Origin: Selaginella moellendorffii
Taxonomy: Eukaryota; Streptophyta; Lycopodiopsida; Selaginellales; Selaginellaceae
Length of the DNA: 64,000 bases
Direction: 5' to 3'
Assembly: GCF_000143415.4 (NCBI RefSeq)
Contig: NW_003314297.1
Location: 998,148-1,062,147 of the forward strand
The position numbers and the translations under genes were made by a program. This document shows, in pieces, positions 1 through 9,868 of this stretch (positions within the stretch are counted from its first letter, which is position 1; every line of letters starts with the position of its first letter). Under the pieces are notes generated by a model. That model saw only the letters and a list, made by a program, of their open reading frames with translations. It had not been told where the DNA came from and searched no databases.

Positions 1-610
1 CTGATCGGGCATCCAAAACTCGCGGGACATGCTAGAATCCCCGGCTCCAGCACCGCCGCCCGGAATCCATGCGCTCAGAGCTCCCACAATCCCATGCAGC
101 ACATTTTCGACTGCATCCATGGACCGGAATCCTCCCGCTCATGATGATTGCGCGCCTATACCCTAGCTGGAATCACAAGAATCCTGCAAGAACACTAGCG
201 CGCTGCTACATAGCCCCGATTCACGACCCCCCGATTTGGCGCCGCCGACGCCGACGCCTCGATTCCTGCGAATTCAGCTCATCGGTCGGGCATCGTCGAC
301 GAATTGCGAGGAGGCGCGCCTAGAATCCGCCATTCCTTGGTAGAATGCACACCATCCCTAACCCTAAATTTCCCGGAGACGACGAGTTCTCTTTTTTTAG
401 GCCATTAGGATCATTAAGCTCAAAGAAATTTCTTTCTTCCTTCATCCGCCGGTCCTGTGACCCTGGAAGAAGAAAAGCAAAACAAAAGCGCAAACAAAGA
501 AGACTGTCAGTGCGAGAAGGGAAGGAAGAGAAAGCTATTCACGACTTAAGAACAAACAAGCCAAGGGGCAAAGATCATCTATAACCATACCAATCATCTC
601 CGGAATTTCA

Positions 611-635
611 CGAGAGAGAGAGAGAGAGAGAGAGA
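611..635. repeat. GA microsatellite
   Basis: About twelve uninterrupted GA dinucleotides follow CGGAATTTCAC. No gene is evident around it. Confidence 0.9.
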
Positions 636-870
636 ATGGAATTAGCGAATTTTTTTTCATCGCTTGGTGGCCCACGCTCGTCCGGGTTTGTGAACTCGAG
701 GAACAAGGAGCACATTTTACGTGTAGATTAAAAAAGAAGAAAAAAACAAAAAGCGGAGATAAAAAAAACTTGGAAAAATCTCGACAAATCTCAAACTATA
801 ACGCTTGCTTACTCGAGGATCAAGCAGCACACGTCTGCCAATGTCCAAGTTCAGTTTCTTTCTTGGCAGC

Positions 871-1080
871 TCAACGGCTGTGAATAGGGCGGCGGCTGCT
901 CCTCTCACTCCCTTGTTGATAGCGAAAGTTTGAACACAGCGGAAACACGAGCGAGATTATTTTACTCTGCGCTGCATGCACGGCAATGGCTTCTTGGAAT
1001 ACGCAAGCGAAGGATTGTAGTTCCTTGATCCATGCATCCAGCTTGCTGGGATTCTTCTCGAGATTGCTGCCTTCGATCAT
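871..1080 (-). CDS. Possible short gene or exon fragment, unknown
   Basis: An open frame of 69 codons begins MIEGSNLEKNPSKLDAWIKE and continues with a well-mixed, helical-looking composition (LQSFACVFQEAIAVHAAQ), unlike the shadow ORFs around it. A GTAAAA donor and an AACAAG acceptor could frame a 58-nt intron inside it, the size usual in this window. I do not recognise a family. It may be a small gene, one exon of a decayed gene, or chance. Confidence 0.22.
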   Translation of the reverse strand: MIEGSNLEKNPSKLDAWIKELQSFACVFQEAIAVHAAQSKIISLVFPLCSNFRYQQGSERSSRRPIHSR

Positions 1081-1192
1081 TGACAGAGATATTTATGCCA
1101 AAAAATGAATTAAAAAATAAAAAACACGAAGAGTGTCAAAGTTCGTACTGGGGTTTGCATGGATCAATTGTCGGCGCAAGTATAACAGTGAC

Positions 1193-1222
<30 letters not shown>
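1193..1222. repeat. Compound TG/GA microsatellite
   Basis: A (TG)n run passes directly into a (GA)n run, about 30 bases in all. It creates several spurious ORFs with CVCERERER-type peptides. Confidence 0.9.
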
Positions 1223-1223
<1 letters not shown>

Positions 1224-1415
1224 AGTGGAATTGCACAACAACGAGGCCCGCCGGTGCCAAGTGGCGCCGGGCAAAGTCAGATGCGAGGGTGGACATGCAT
1301 TGTGATCCAAAGCGCGTGGCGGCTCCTGGATCGGCTTGCCGGACGAGGTTTGATTCCTGCGCCGCATGTTTAGGGATTTAAAGACGGATTAATACACATT
1401 TGTATGCAAGGAGAT

Positions 1416-1444
1416 GAAACCTCCCTTCCTGGAAGGGAGGTTTC
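1416..1444. repeat. Perfect 14-bp inverted repeat with one-base centre
   Basis: The left arm GAAACCTCCCTTCC (1416-1429) and the right arm GGAAGGGAGGTTTC (1431-1444) are exactly complementary around a single T. A transcript would form a 14-bp stem only with a few central pairs opened. No gene boundary is obvious beside it. Confidence 0.85.
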
Positions 1445-2290
1445 TGAGGTGACATGGAAAAATTAATGAATGGCGGTTGGAAGGCCGCTTTTGATGTTTA
1501 CAACTTGTTTACGACTTTTAAGCTGATCTAAATAATTCAGTCTCGGAAGATAAGGTGTTCCGCCCCATCAACGACAAAATTCAAGCTAATCAAGTTTATA
1601 AACCCACTGCCATTCCTGCTTTTTTCCCTTTAGAAAAACATCTCTGTGCAAATACCTTTTATAGCCTCGAAACCGTATTTTATTCAAATCCGAACATTTG
1701 GATGGCCCCCCTTGTCAACCTCTCACTATGTTCCTATTTGTTGCGTATTGCAGAGTTGTTTACAACCTACAAAAAGGCTATATTCTAAAACAGTGGTGCT
1801 AAAAGTTTAATAGGGGGCGGGCTGGAATAGATATAGTCAGCAACATCATCTCCGAACAATGCCTTCAAACGTCCCGTCTGAAAGCAGTGAAAAGGTCCAG
1901 GCTACAGTACGCAATGGACAATGTGGACTCGTCATCCTGTGCAGGCCCGACTACAAGGATGGCGAGAATGTGTTTTGTAGTTAATCTCAAGATCTTGGGG
2001 ATCGTACTGACCCACTTTCAAAAGCACGAAGCGGGTGTGATGTGGGGTGGCGAAGTATTATCTTCAAGCACAGGATGCTGATTTGGACCAATCAGTCGGG
2101 AATGAAAGGTTGCCTCAATCAGTGAGCCATTACCTTCGAAAACCATCTTGCTTGGGAGAGATTGCGATCAAACATCACAAACGAGCTATCGTTGAATGAC
2201 TCTCCATTTGTATGGAAGAGAAAAAGAATCTTGGAAAATGCGAGCAAGCCCTAAACTTTTAGGGTAGGGCAATCTCGTTTGAATCCTTGG

Positions 2291-5200
2291 ATGGCGTCGC
2301 CGGCGGCGTGGCAACAGCTCCCAGGGCAAGGATCGCCGTCGCAGGGGCACTGGCAAGCAGGCCAAATGCAGCGCGCCGTGTTTCCAGGCTACCCAGCGCC
2401 ACCGCTCCAGCCGTATCGAGCGCCAAACCAGCTCAATTCTACTCCTCCGGTAAGCCTCACAGTCTAGAAATTCTCACTGGAAAGACGCGCGCTCTCGCGC
2501 AATCTCTCTCGCAGGGCGCCTCCTCGCCAAACCTTCCTCTCTATCAGCCTCCATCGCCATCTGGGCAAATGGGCTCGAGCCCCACGAATGCCACGGGCTA
2601 CGCGCATGTAAGATGGGACGCTAGCGCTCCTCCGCCATCGATATTTGGAGCACGGCCAACGTCGCAGCCAGCGAGCTCTCCTTTGGTCCAGCCGCCGCCA
2701 TATCCATCGAACCACCAGTGGATTCTTCCGGGACAACATCCCCAAAGGCCGTTTCTCTATCCACCGACTTTCTCTCTTCCATACCAGAGGCAAGAGCTCC
2801 ATCCATCGTTCCGGCCAGTGGGCGATCCTTTCCAAGGTGGTGCTGCGTTTGGAGTGTGGGGTGGCAGTGGCATTGATCTTTCTGGATCAGCAGCACACCA
2901 TGAACTTCCAGACTTCCATGCTCACAAAATGCCGGCTGCTGCTGCTGCTACTGGCGAAGACAAAAGTCACACTGCTGTGAGTGATTCTAAATCGGAGAAT
3001 GCTTTTCCATTTGAAGTGTCTGAGGAAGATGCTTGGGCTGCGCATAAAACAGAAGATGGAGTCATTTACTACTATAATTCTGTTACAGGGGATTCTACGT
3101 ATGAGAAACCCGCGGGCTTCAAAGGAGAGGTAACTTGTTTTCTTCTTAGTTGTGTGTACTATGTTTGCTTTTACGTTCAGGCTGGCAACGTCACGTCCCA
3201 GCCAACTCCAGTGTCCTGGTAAGTTCATCATGAGTTGCATTTGGACCGCAATTCTTATGGGAAATGTTTATTATTTTTCACAGTGAGAAGCTGAGTGGCA
3301 CGGATTGGTCTCTGGTGACTACAAATGACGGGAAAAAGTATTACTACAATCCTAAAACGCAGGTACTGGGCAATTTTCTTTTCAGCTTTTGCAAAGTCAT
3401 GACATCTTTTTCTTTTCCTGTAAGGCAACGAGCTGGCAAATCCCTGCAGAGATTGTCGACAAAGGGAAGAAGGACGCGTCTAATGCTCCTGCGGCTTTGA
3501 CTGGTGGGAGAGAAGCTAAAGGCACATCAAATACGCCGACAGCTCTTGATACAATAAAGAAGAAACTGCAGGAATACTCTGGCGGAATTGCGACAGTCTC
3601 AGAACCAGAGGTCGCGAAAGCCGGGGCAGATGATACGTCGAAGGACAAGTCAAAAGAAAACGCTGAAGCATCTACATCAGATTCATCATCAGATAGTGAA
3701 GAGGAGGGTCCAACTGTAACAAAGGAAGAACGCGTCCGGCAGTTTAAGGTGCATTAGTGTAGTACTCTTTGCTCTTTTCTGTTTTTTTTTTTTTCTCTTG
3801 TTATTCCTTGTAGCTAATTGTTTCCTGTTGTGTTTTGTAGGAAATGTTGAAAGAGAAAGGGGTCGCACCATTTTCGAAATGGGAGAAAGAACTGCCTAAG
3901 ATTCTCTTTGATCCTCGCTTCAAGGTACGCTTGGACCTCGGTCTGCTTTCTGTCTATTTTGGTTCTGTAGGCTATTGCTGGCCACACTGAAAGGCGTTCA
4001 ATATTTGAGCATTATGTTCGGACAAGGGCAGAGGAAGAGAGAAAGGAAAAGAGGGCTGCACAAAAGTTGGCTGTTGAAGGTTTCAAACAACTCCTGGACG
4101 AGGCAAACTCATCCAATGTAAGACTCCTTTTGCTTTCTTCGTTATTCTTTTTTTCTAATACCCAGGGATTGTAGGAGTTTTCTGCTAGCACCACATATGA
4201 GAACTTTGCTAGCATTTGGAATCAGGATCCCCGTTTTGAAGCTTTGGATCGCAAAGAAAGGGAGACGCTGCTCAATGAAAGGTAAACTGAGTACTGCATC
4301 AGTAAAGCTTTTGTTGTGTGGATGGTGCAGATGCTAATTTGCACAGTCTTAAGTCTTGATCAGCCAGAGAAAGCCATGGGTTTTTCCTTATGTAGGTGAA
4401 ATGTGTTCCACTTGCGATCGGTGACAGCAGGTATACTTTGTTTCTGTAATGGAAATCGAGTGTTTGGCCGAAGCTTCTGCACCATCCACCTTTTCAATGA
4501 TTACATTTCTAACTAGATGTTTCTGCAGGATCTTACCGCTGAAGAAAGCGGAGGAAGAACGTGCTAAAGCGGCCTATGCATCTGTATCCTCTGAGTTCCA
4601 GGCTATGCTGAAAGAGAGAAACGACATAACTTCTACTACTCGCTGGTCGAAGGTATTAATCTTGTATAAAAAGGTGTACGTTCGCTCAACTTGTTGGTGC
4701 AGATCAAAGATCTCGTGAGACATGATCCGCGATGCAAAGCTGTAAAACACGAGGATAGAGAGAACATCTTCAACAGCTACATAGCAGAACTAAGGGCTGC
4801 TGAACAGGTAGTCGAGAGAGCTGCGAAAGAAAAACGTGATGAAGAGGTTAGCATGCACAGCTCGCAAGTTTTCGTCCTAAGTCTTGCAAGTTTCAACTGT
4901 CAGAACAAACTGCGGGAAAGAGAACGAGTGATGCGAAAGCGAAAGGAAAGAACCGAGCAGGAACTCGACAGAGTTAGAGCCAAGGCTCGCCGGAAAGATG
5001 CAGTGACTGGTTATCAGGCTCTTCTCACGGAGAAAATCAAAGATGCCGAGGTATGCTCTTGAAAATGCCATGCATCTTATACTTTGATTGTTTTTGCCAG
5101 GCATCGTGGACAGAGAGCAAGTCAAAGCTAGAAAAAGACGCTCTTGGACGCGCTACAAACCCAGAGCTAGATGCTGCGGACCGGGAGAGATTATTCAGAG

Positions 5201-5559
5201 ATCACGTCAAGGACCTGTACGAGGTAAACACTTTTCTCATACTGTTTCAGCTCATTGACGGTTGTTCTACACAGCGGTGTGAGAAGGAATACCGAGCACT
5301 CCTGGCAGAGGCTATAACGCTAGACGCGGCCTCGAAGCTGGCGGAAGACGGCAAAGACATCCTGGGCGTGTGGAGCGACGCCAAAGACATGCTCAACTCG
5401 GACCATCGCTACAACAGGATGCCCCGGCGAGCTCGAGAAACGTGGTGGCACCGCCATGCTCAAGAGCTCCAGCGCCGGCTCAAACCAAACGACAGGGACA
5501 AAGAAAAAGACGATCCAAAAGCCAGAGCTTCTGGTTCTTCATCCAAACGACAGAGATAA
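2291..5559 (+). CDS. PRP40C: PRP40C-like pre-mRNA-processing protein (WW and FF domains)
   Basis: Splicing/transcription scaffold of the PRP40/TCERG1 class; in the family, WW domains bind proline-rich partners and FF domains bind phospho-CTD or splicing factors in the nucleus. Thirteen exons join in frame: 2291-2449, 2515-3129, 3181-3218, 3284-3362, 3425-3748, 3841-3924, 3971-4117, 4175-4281, 4529-4652, 4703-4846, 4904-5050, 5101-5223 and 5275-5559, giving 791 residues, near the size of Arabidopsis PRP40C. The first 220 residues are Pro/Ser/Gln rich. WW1 (about 225-258, DAWAAH...YYYN) and WW2 (about 275-305, TDWSLV...YYYNPKTQ) are followed by an acidic Ser linker and about five FF repeats (e.g. 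FSKWEKELPKILFDPRFK). The tail is basic. ATG 2291 was chosen because it opens the Pro-rich exon; the codon TTG just upstream is not needed. The stop lies 164 bp from the convergent MADS gene. Confidence 0.93.
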
Positions 5560-5723
5560 GCTTCTGTCTATTATTCTTTCTTTTTTCCTTATTTGGTTAA
5601 AACTTTCTCTTTGTTTTGGATATAATTGGAAGAAAGACCCAACGTGTACACAATGTATAAATATCGAAAGCCGCGTTGCGTTCTAAATCTAAAGTTGACG
5701 CGAAGTCCTAAGTAAGCTTAAAG

Positions 5724-6653
5724 TTAGCAGGTAACAGCGGTATAGACCATTCGTCCGTCCGCGGCTTGCTGCAAGCAGTAGAGCTGGTCCCCGATGACAA
5801 ACATGTTTTGCGGCACTGCTGGAGGAGGTAAAGGATAGTTCGTCGTCTGATCCTGTGCCGATGGCTCCTCGCTTGCAGGATCGAAGTTCTTCAGGGACGA
5901 AAAGTCGAAGAGATCGTCCGGGAAGTTGTCGAGCTCGCTGTTGTTGTTGGAGGTCGGATCCATGGCTGCAAAGTCGTGTTCTTCGCTGAAGAAGGGTGTG
6001 TTGGCGGCGGCGGCGGCGGCGGAGGCGGCGGTGGAGGAGCCATGATCGTCCAAGTTCGTGGGAGGTAGTCCAAAGTTGACGCTGTTTTGCAAGAGCTGAT
6101 GGTGGTCGAAGCCCTGGTAGCCGATGAGGTCCTCGTTCGAAGGTGGCGGAAGTGAAACCGAGAGGGGGATCGCTGCCAAGGCCGGTGGTGCGTCGAGAGC
6201 TTCGATCTTCGGGAGTTTGAAGCCTGTCTGTGGAAGCTCCAAGCCTCCTGGAAGCTTGAATTGGAGCTTTGGAGCCTTGAGTTTGAGCTTTGGAGCCTTT
6301 GATGGAACTTTGATGCCTCGATCGAGCTTTGGAACCGCCCTGGACGCGGGCTTGAGAGCTTTGGCTTTGGAGCTTTGGAGAAGAGTCGAGCCTTCCTTTG
6401 GGGAGGAGGAATCCTTGGGCTTGGATTTGGAGTTGATGTGGTACCTGGGATTGGAGACGTAATCGTTGCGCTTCTCGGAGGCGTAGATGCGAGGCGTCCC
6501 TCCTTCTGGCTCCATCTCCAGCATGAGCTCGGCACCGCAAAGGATGTGGATCTCGTCCGCCTTCTTCATCAGGCCGCAAGAGCGCTTGCGAAAGGTTGCG
6601 TTGCGATTGCTCTTGACGGTGAGGTACTTGATCTCGATCTTGCAGCGTCCCAT
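5724..6653 (-). CDS. Type I MADS-box transcription factor
   Basis: Nuclear DNA-binding protein of 309 residues in a single exon, as is usual for type I MADS genes. The MADS domain occupies residues 1-55: MGRCKIEIKYLTVKSN, then ATFRKRSCGLMKKADE and an LCGAE core, with the basic helix intact. No keratin-like K domain follows. Instead residues 100-170 are a Lys/Pro/Leu-rich low-complexity stretch of repeated APKLK/KLP-type motifs, and the C-terminal part is Asn/Ser/Asp rich with short Ala and Ser runs, a plausible activation region. The NATF.KR..GLMKK pattern suggests the M-gamma or M-alpha branches, but I cannot place it exactly. Its 3' end converges on the PRP40C-like gene and its start lies 291 bp from the divergent guanylate kinase ATG, so the two may share a promoter. 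Confidence 0.88.
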   Translation of the reverse strand: MGRCKIEIKYLTVKSNRNATFRKRSCGLMKKADEIHILCGAELMLEMEPEGGTPRIYASEKRNDYVSNPRYHINSKSKPKDSSSPKEGSTLLQSSKAKALKPASRAVPKLDRGIKVPSKAPKLKLKAPKLQFKLPGGLELPQTGFKLPKIEALDAPPALAAIPLSVSLPPPSNEDLIGYQGFDHHQLLQNSVNFGLPPTNLDDHGSSTAASAAAAAANTPFFSEEHDFAAMDPTSNNNSELDNFPDDLFDFSSLKNFDPASEEPSAQDQTTNYPLPPPAVPQNMFVIGDQLYCLQQAADGRMVYTAVTC

Positions 6654-6944
6654 CTCTCCCCCTCCCCCGCCAAAAGCCCTCCAAAGTTTCCGGAAGAACC
6701 CTAAAAGCGAGGTCCAAATTTGGTGGCCGCCCGGCCTTTATACCGCGATTGTTTAGGGCTTTGGTATTTGCCCGCTTGCCCTAATTTTGCCCCAGCGTGG
6801 AAGAAGCAAAGAAAAAGCGTCGCTCTCTCCGATCGCGGGCAGGGCGTCATCGCGATCCATGTCTGGTTAGAAAATCCGGCACACTCAATGTAGCTGTAGC
6901 GTGCATTGCATTTCCAGGGATTGTAACAAGCAAGGAAGGAATCG
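6654..6944. promoter_or_regulatory. Divergent intergenic region between MADS and guanylate kinase genes
   Basis: Only 291 bp separate the two start codons on opposite strands. The segment must contain both 5' UTRs and core promoters. CCCTAA-type motifs occur near 6700, 6755 and 6780. No clear TATA element was identified. Confidence 0.5.
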
Positions 6945-8253
6945 ATGAGCGCATTTAGGCTCCCTCCTCGAGCCGCGAGGCTTGTTCTCGTCAAATCCCA
7001 CCGCTGTGTGAGAGATTTCCATCGTTTTCCGCCGCAGAGAATGACTGCCAGCCGCTTGTTCTGCTCGCTAAAACTTGGGAGAGTGAGTGAGCTGTGTAGT
7101 GGGAGTGGTAGTAGGCGTCCAAAGCATCATCGGCCTCCTCCTTCCTGGTCCTCACTCTTGTCAAGATTTGCTTCAGGATGTAAGGACAAAGACTCGACCG
7201 GAGCGTCGCCCTCGGACATCGCCAGTGGCCTCAACGAGGTATTGGAGCTCTTTCTTTTCTTTGTTATCTATGCTCGTAAGTTCCATCTTCGTGTTGTAAA
7301 TATCTACGCTCGTAGGTTTCTTCTTCAATCCCTATGTGTGCTGTAAGCTTCTTTCCTTGTTCTTCTTTGTTTATGTTCTTGATTTCCTTGTTCTTCTTAT
7401 GAATCTATATCTATGCTCGTAAGTTTCTTAAGCTTCTTTTCCTAGTTCTCTTTCATGTTCTTACTGGTTGGCTCTTCATGTTCCAGGTGAAAATGATGAC
7501 GCAGCTCGAGGAGGCACTGGGGACGCCTTTCGATGTCGGGCCTCAAGTTCCGGCACCAAAGCCTCTGGTAATTGTCATCAGTGGCCCAAGCGGTGTTGGC
7601 AAAGACTCTGTCATCAAGGTTTGTGGATTGTCTGGTTTCTCGGGCTGATTTCTCCATGGTTGTGTCTTGTGTAGAGGCTTCAAGAAGTGAGGAAGGAGAT
7701 ACATTTCGTGGTGACCGCCACTAGCAGGCAAAAGCGTCCCGGAGAAGTTCATGGTGTCGACTACTACTTCGTCAGCAAGGAAGAGTTTGAGGAGATGATT
7801 GACAAGAATGAGCTCTTGGAGCATGCACTGGTCTACGGAGATTATAAAGGGATTCCTAAGAAACAAGTAAGCTGGTCTATCTATCTCTCCTTCGGTGTTT
7901 CTAATTTCATGTAGGTGCGAGATTGCTTGGCCAAAGGGAAGGACGTCGTTTTGAGAGTTGACGTCCAAGGGGCTGCCACAGTTCGCTCGATACTCGGCTC
8001 CAACGCCGTTTTCATCTACATCGTCGCAGAGTCGGAGTTTGCTCTGGTGAAGAGACTGATAGAAAGAAAGACGGAGAGCATGGAGAAGCTGGTGGTGAGA
8101 GTAGCAACCGCAAGAGACGAGCTCAAGAGACTGGAAGAGTTTGATTACGCGGTGGTTAACTCGGACGGGCAACTAGAGAGATCAGTGAACGCCATATGCG
8201 GGATCATCGACGCGGAAAAGTCTAGAGTGATTCAGAAGCTGGCAAGCATCTAG
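6945..8253 (+). CDS. Guanylate kinase, probably plastid or mitochondrial
   Basis: Phosphorylates GMP to GDP with ATP in purine nucleotide supply. Four exons join in frame: 6945-7238, 7487-7618, 7675-7866 and 7915-8253, giving 318 residues. The P-loop GPSGVGKD (131-138) is followed by the guanylate-kinase signature [19 protein letters not shown] and by [20 protein letters not shown]. The extra ~95 N-terminal residues are rich in Arg and Ser and poor in acids ([20 protein letters not shown]), which fits an organelle transit peptide as in the plant V2/GK3 subgroup; cytosolic GK1/2 have other extensions. The exact organelle cannot be told from sequence alone. A downstream in-frame ATG exists (7493), but the N-terminal exon has coding character, so 6945 is preferred. 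Confidence 0.92.
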
Positions 8254-8498
8254 TCGGCAAGTCATTTTCTTTTTTCGTTTTCTTTTCCTCTTATATTCGA
8301 AGGCCCCATGCATTTTGATACTTCTCTCGATCTCAAGGTTCGCTTTATGGAAAGTTTTCTTCTTGCCTTCGAAGCTGCTTGCTAACGTTTTCTTCAAGCA
8401 CGAACGATTCCCGAGCCACCGAATAAAGGTAACAACAAACTTTCTCTTTTGTCACTTGAAGAAAATACTAACGCAGATCTCCTCTTGCATAGATATCC

Positions 8499-9863
8499 AT
8501 GAAGAAATCAGTAGCAACAGCAAGTCTGTATTGCTTTCTGGTATCCGGTATGGCGCTGCTGTTCTTTCGCAACTCGAGTCCAGGAACTCGGGAGCAAACC
8601 TCTCAAGAACTTTCACTGGGAAAGAACAGCAGCGTAGACGGCTGCAAAGGCAAGAGGGTCTTCGTCTACAATCTCCCCAGTGAATTCAACTCGCAGCTGC
8701 TCGAGCGATGCAACTCGGGCATTGTCAACTGGCTCAACTTCTGCGATCACGTCTCCAACGACGGATTTGGACAGCCAGTGCCACAGGAGTTCGAGCCGCT
8801 GCTGGGAAAAGGGTGGTACAAGACCGACTCATACATGCTCGAGGTGATCTTCCACCGGAGAATGGCGAGCTACGAGTGCCTCACAGACGATCCAGCTCGA
8901 GCAAACGCGTTCTACGTCCCATACTACGCCGGGCTGGACGCCTTGCACTACCTCTACAACCCCGGCGCCAACAAGAGCTTGCATGGAGCCGGGGTGGCGG
9001 AGTGGCTCGAGAGGAACGCCGCGAGGAAGTTTTGGGATGAAGAACAGGGCGGCGGCGGTCGAGACCACTTCATGGTGATGGGAAGAACAGCCTGGGACTT
9101 TGGAGCTGGATCAAACCCGGACCTTGATCGCTGGGGGACGCCGATCCTCGCGTCTCCAAAGTTCTCGAGCATGAGCGTGCTGTTCGTGGAGAAGAATCCG
9201 TGGGATCCTCGTCGCCGGCAACACGCGGTACCATACCCGACTGCGTTCCATCCGGGCTCTCGCGGCGAGCTGGGCGATTGGATCGCGAGAGTCCGGGGCT
9301 CGCGGAGGAGCTACTTGTTCGCGTTCGCGGGGGCTCCGCGGCCATCGCAGGAGGCGAGCATCCGGAGCTTACTGCTGGATCAGTGCGTGGGCGATGCGAG
9401 CGCGCGGTGCAAATTCGTCGACTGTGGTGAGCGGCGCTGCGGACACGATCCGGCGCCCATCGCCGCGGCGTTTCTCAGCGCGGATTTTTGCCTCCAGCCG
9501 CGCGGCGATAGCGCCACTCGACGATCCGTGTTTGATGCCATCGTCGCCGGGTGTATCCCGGTGTTCTTCCACGAGGACTCGGCATATTCTCAGTACACGT
9601 GGCATCTTCCGGACGATCCGCGTGGCTACTCTGTGTTCGTCCGTGAGGAGGAGATCAAGGGCGGGAATGTGAGCATCTCCGAGGTTCTTGGGAGGTTCCC
9701 GCGCGAGGAGGTGGCCGCAATGAGAGCGCGCTTGCTGGAGATGGCGCCCAGATTGATCTACGCGCGCGGGGGAGGGTCTGATCGGCTGGAGGGTGATGCG
9801 TTTGATGTTGCGATCCAGCGGGTTTTGGAGGAAGCAGCCCATGGGTCGATCGCTCGAGGCTGA
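8499..9863 (+). CDS. Exostosin-family (GT47) glycosyltransferase, MUR3-like
   Basis: Single-exon gene for a 454-residue type II Golgi protein. Residues 8-23 form a short signal anchor (YCFLVSGMALLFF) after a basic start. The stem is Ser-rich. The catalytic region begins at VFVYNLPSEFN and carries family hallmarks: HFMVMGRTAWDF, PYPTAFHP, RSYLFAFAGAPRP, FCLQPRGDSATRRSVFDAIV, AGCIPVFF and YSQYTWHLP. In land plants this GT47 branch includes xyloglucan galactosyltransferase MUR3 and relatives that decorate cell-wall polymers. The donor and acceptor here cannot be assigned from sequence; a galactosyl or related transferase acting on xyloglucan is the best guess. It is somewhat shorter than MUR3. 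The start codon of the next gene lies only 5 bp beyond the stop, so transcription units probably overlap. Confidence 0.9.
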   Translation: MKKSVATASLYCFLVSGMALLFFRNSSPGTREQTSQELSLGKNSSVDGCKGKRVFVYNLPSEFNSQLLERCNSGIVNWLNFCDHVSNDGFGQPVPQEFEPLLGKGWYKTDSYMLEVIFHRRMASYECLTDDPARANAFYVPYYAGLDALHYLYNPGANKSLHGAGVAEWLERNAARKFWDEEQGGGGRDHFMVMGRTAWDFGAGSNPDLDRWGTPILASPKFSSMSVLFVEKNPWDPRRRQHAVPYPTAFHPGSRGELGDWIARVRGSRRSYLFAFAGAPRPSQEASIRSLLLDQCVGDASARCKFVDCGERRCGHDPAPIAAAFLSADFCLQPRGDSATRRSVFDAIVAGCIPVFFHEDSAYSQYTWHLPDDPRGYSVFVREEEIKGGNVSISEVLGRFPREEVAAMRARLLEMAPRLIYARGGGSDRLEGDAFDVAIQRVLEEAAHGSIARG

Positions 9864-9868
9864 AATTG

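Larger units (their letters stand above)
1..2290. other. Gene-poor left flank
   Basis: No convincing complete gene was found. The stretch holds a GA microsatellite, a TG/GA compound microsatellite, a perfect inverted repeat and one possible exon pair on the minus strand, listed separately. The last 60 bases, with a TAGGG-type telo-box-like motif near 2260, are probably promoter and 5' UTR of the PRP40C-like gene. Other ORFs here show no family resemblance and have low-complexity or basic composition. Confidence 0.5.

Noticed and set aside
1193-1222. Dipeptide-repeat protein encoded by the TG/GA run
   Set aside because: Simple microsatellite; the CVCERERER peptide is an artefact.
5891-6717. 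Long alternative-frame ORFs overlapping the MADS gene on the same strand
   Set aside because: They are Arg/Ser/Pro-rich frame shadows; only the 5724-6653 frame carries the MADS domain and an ATG in good position.
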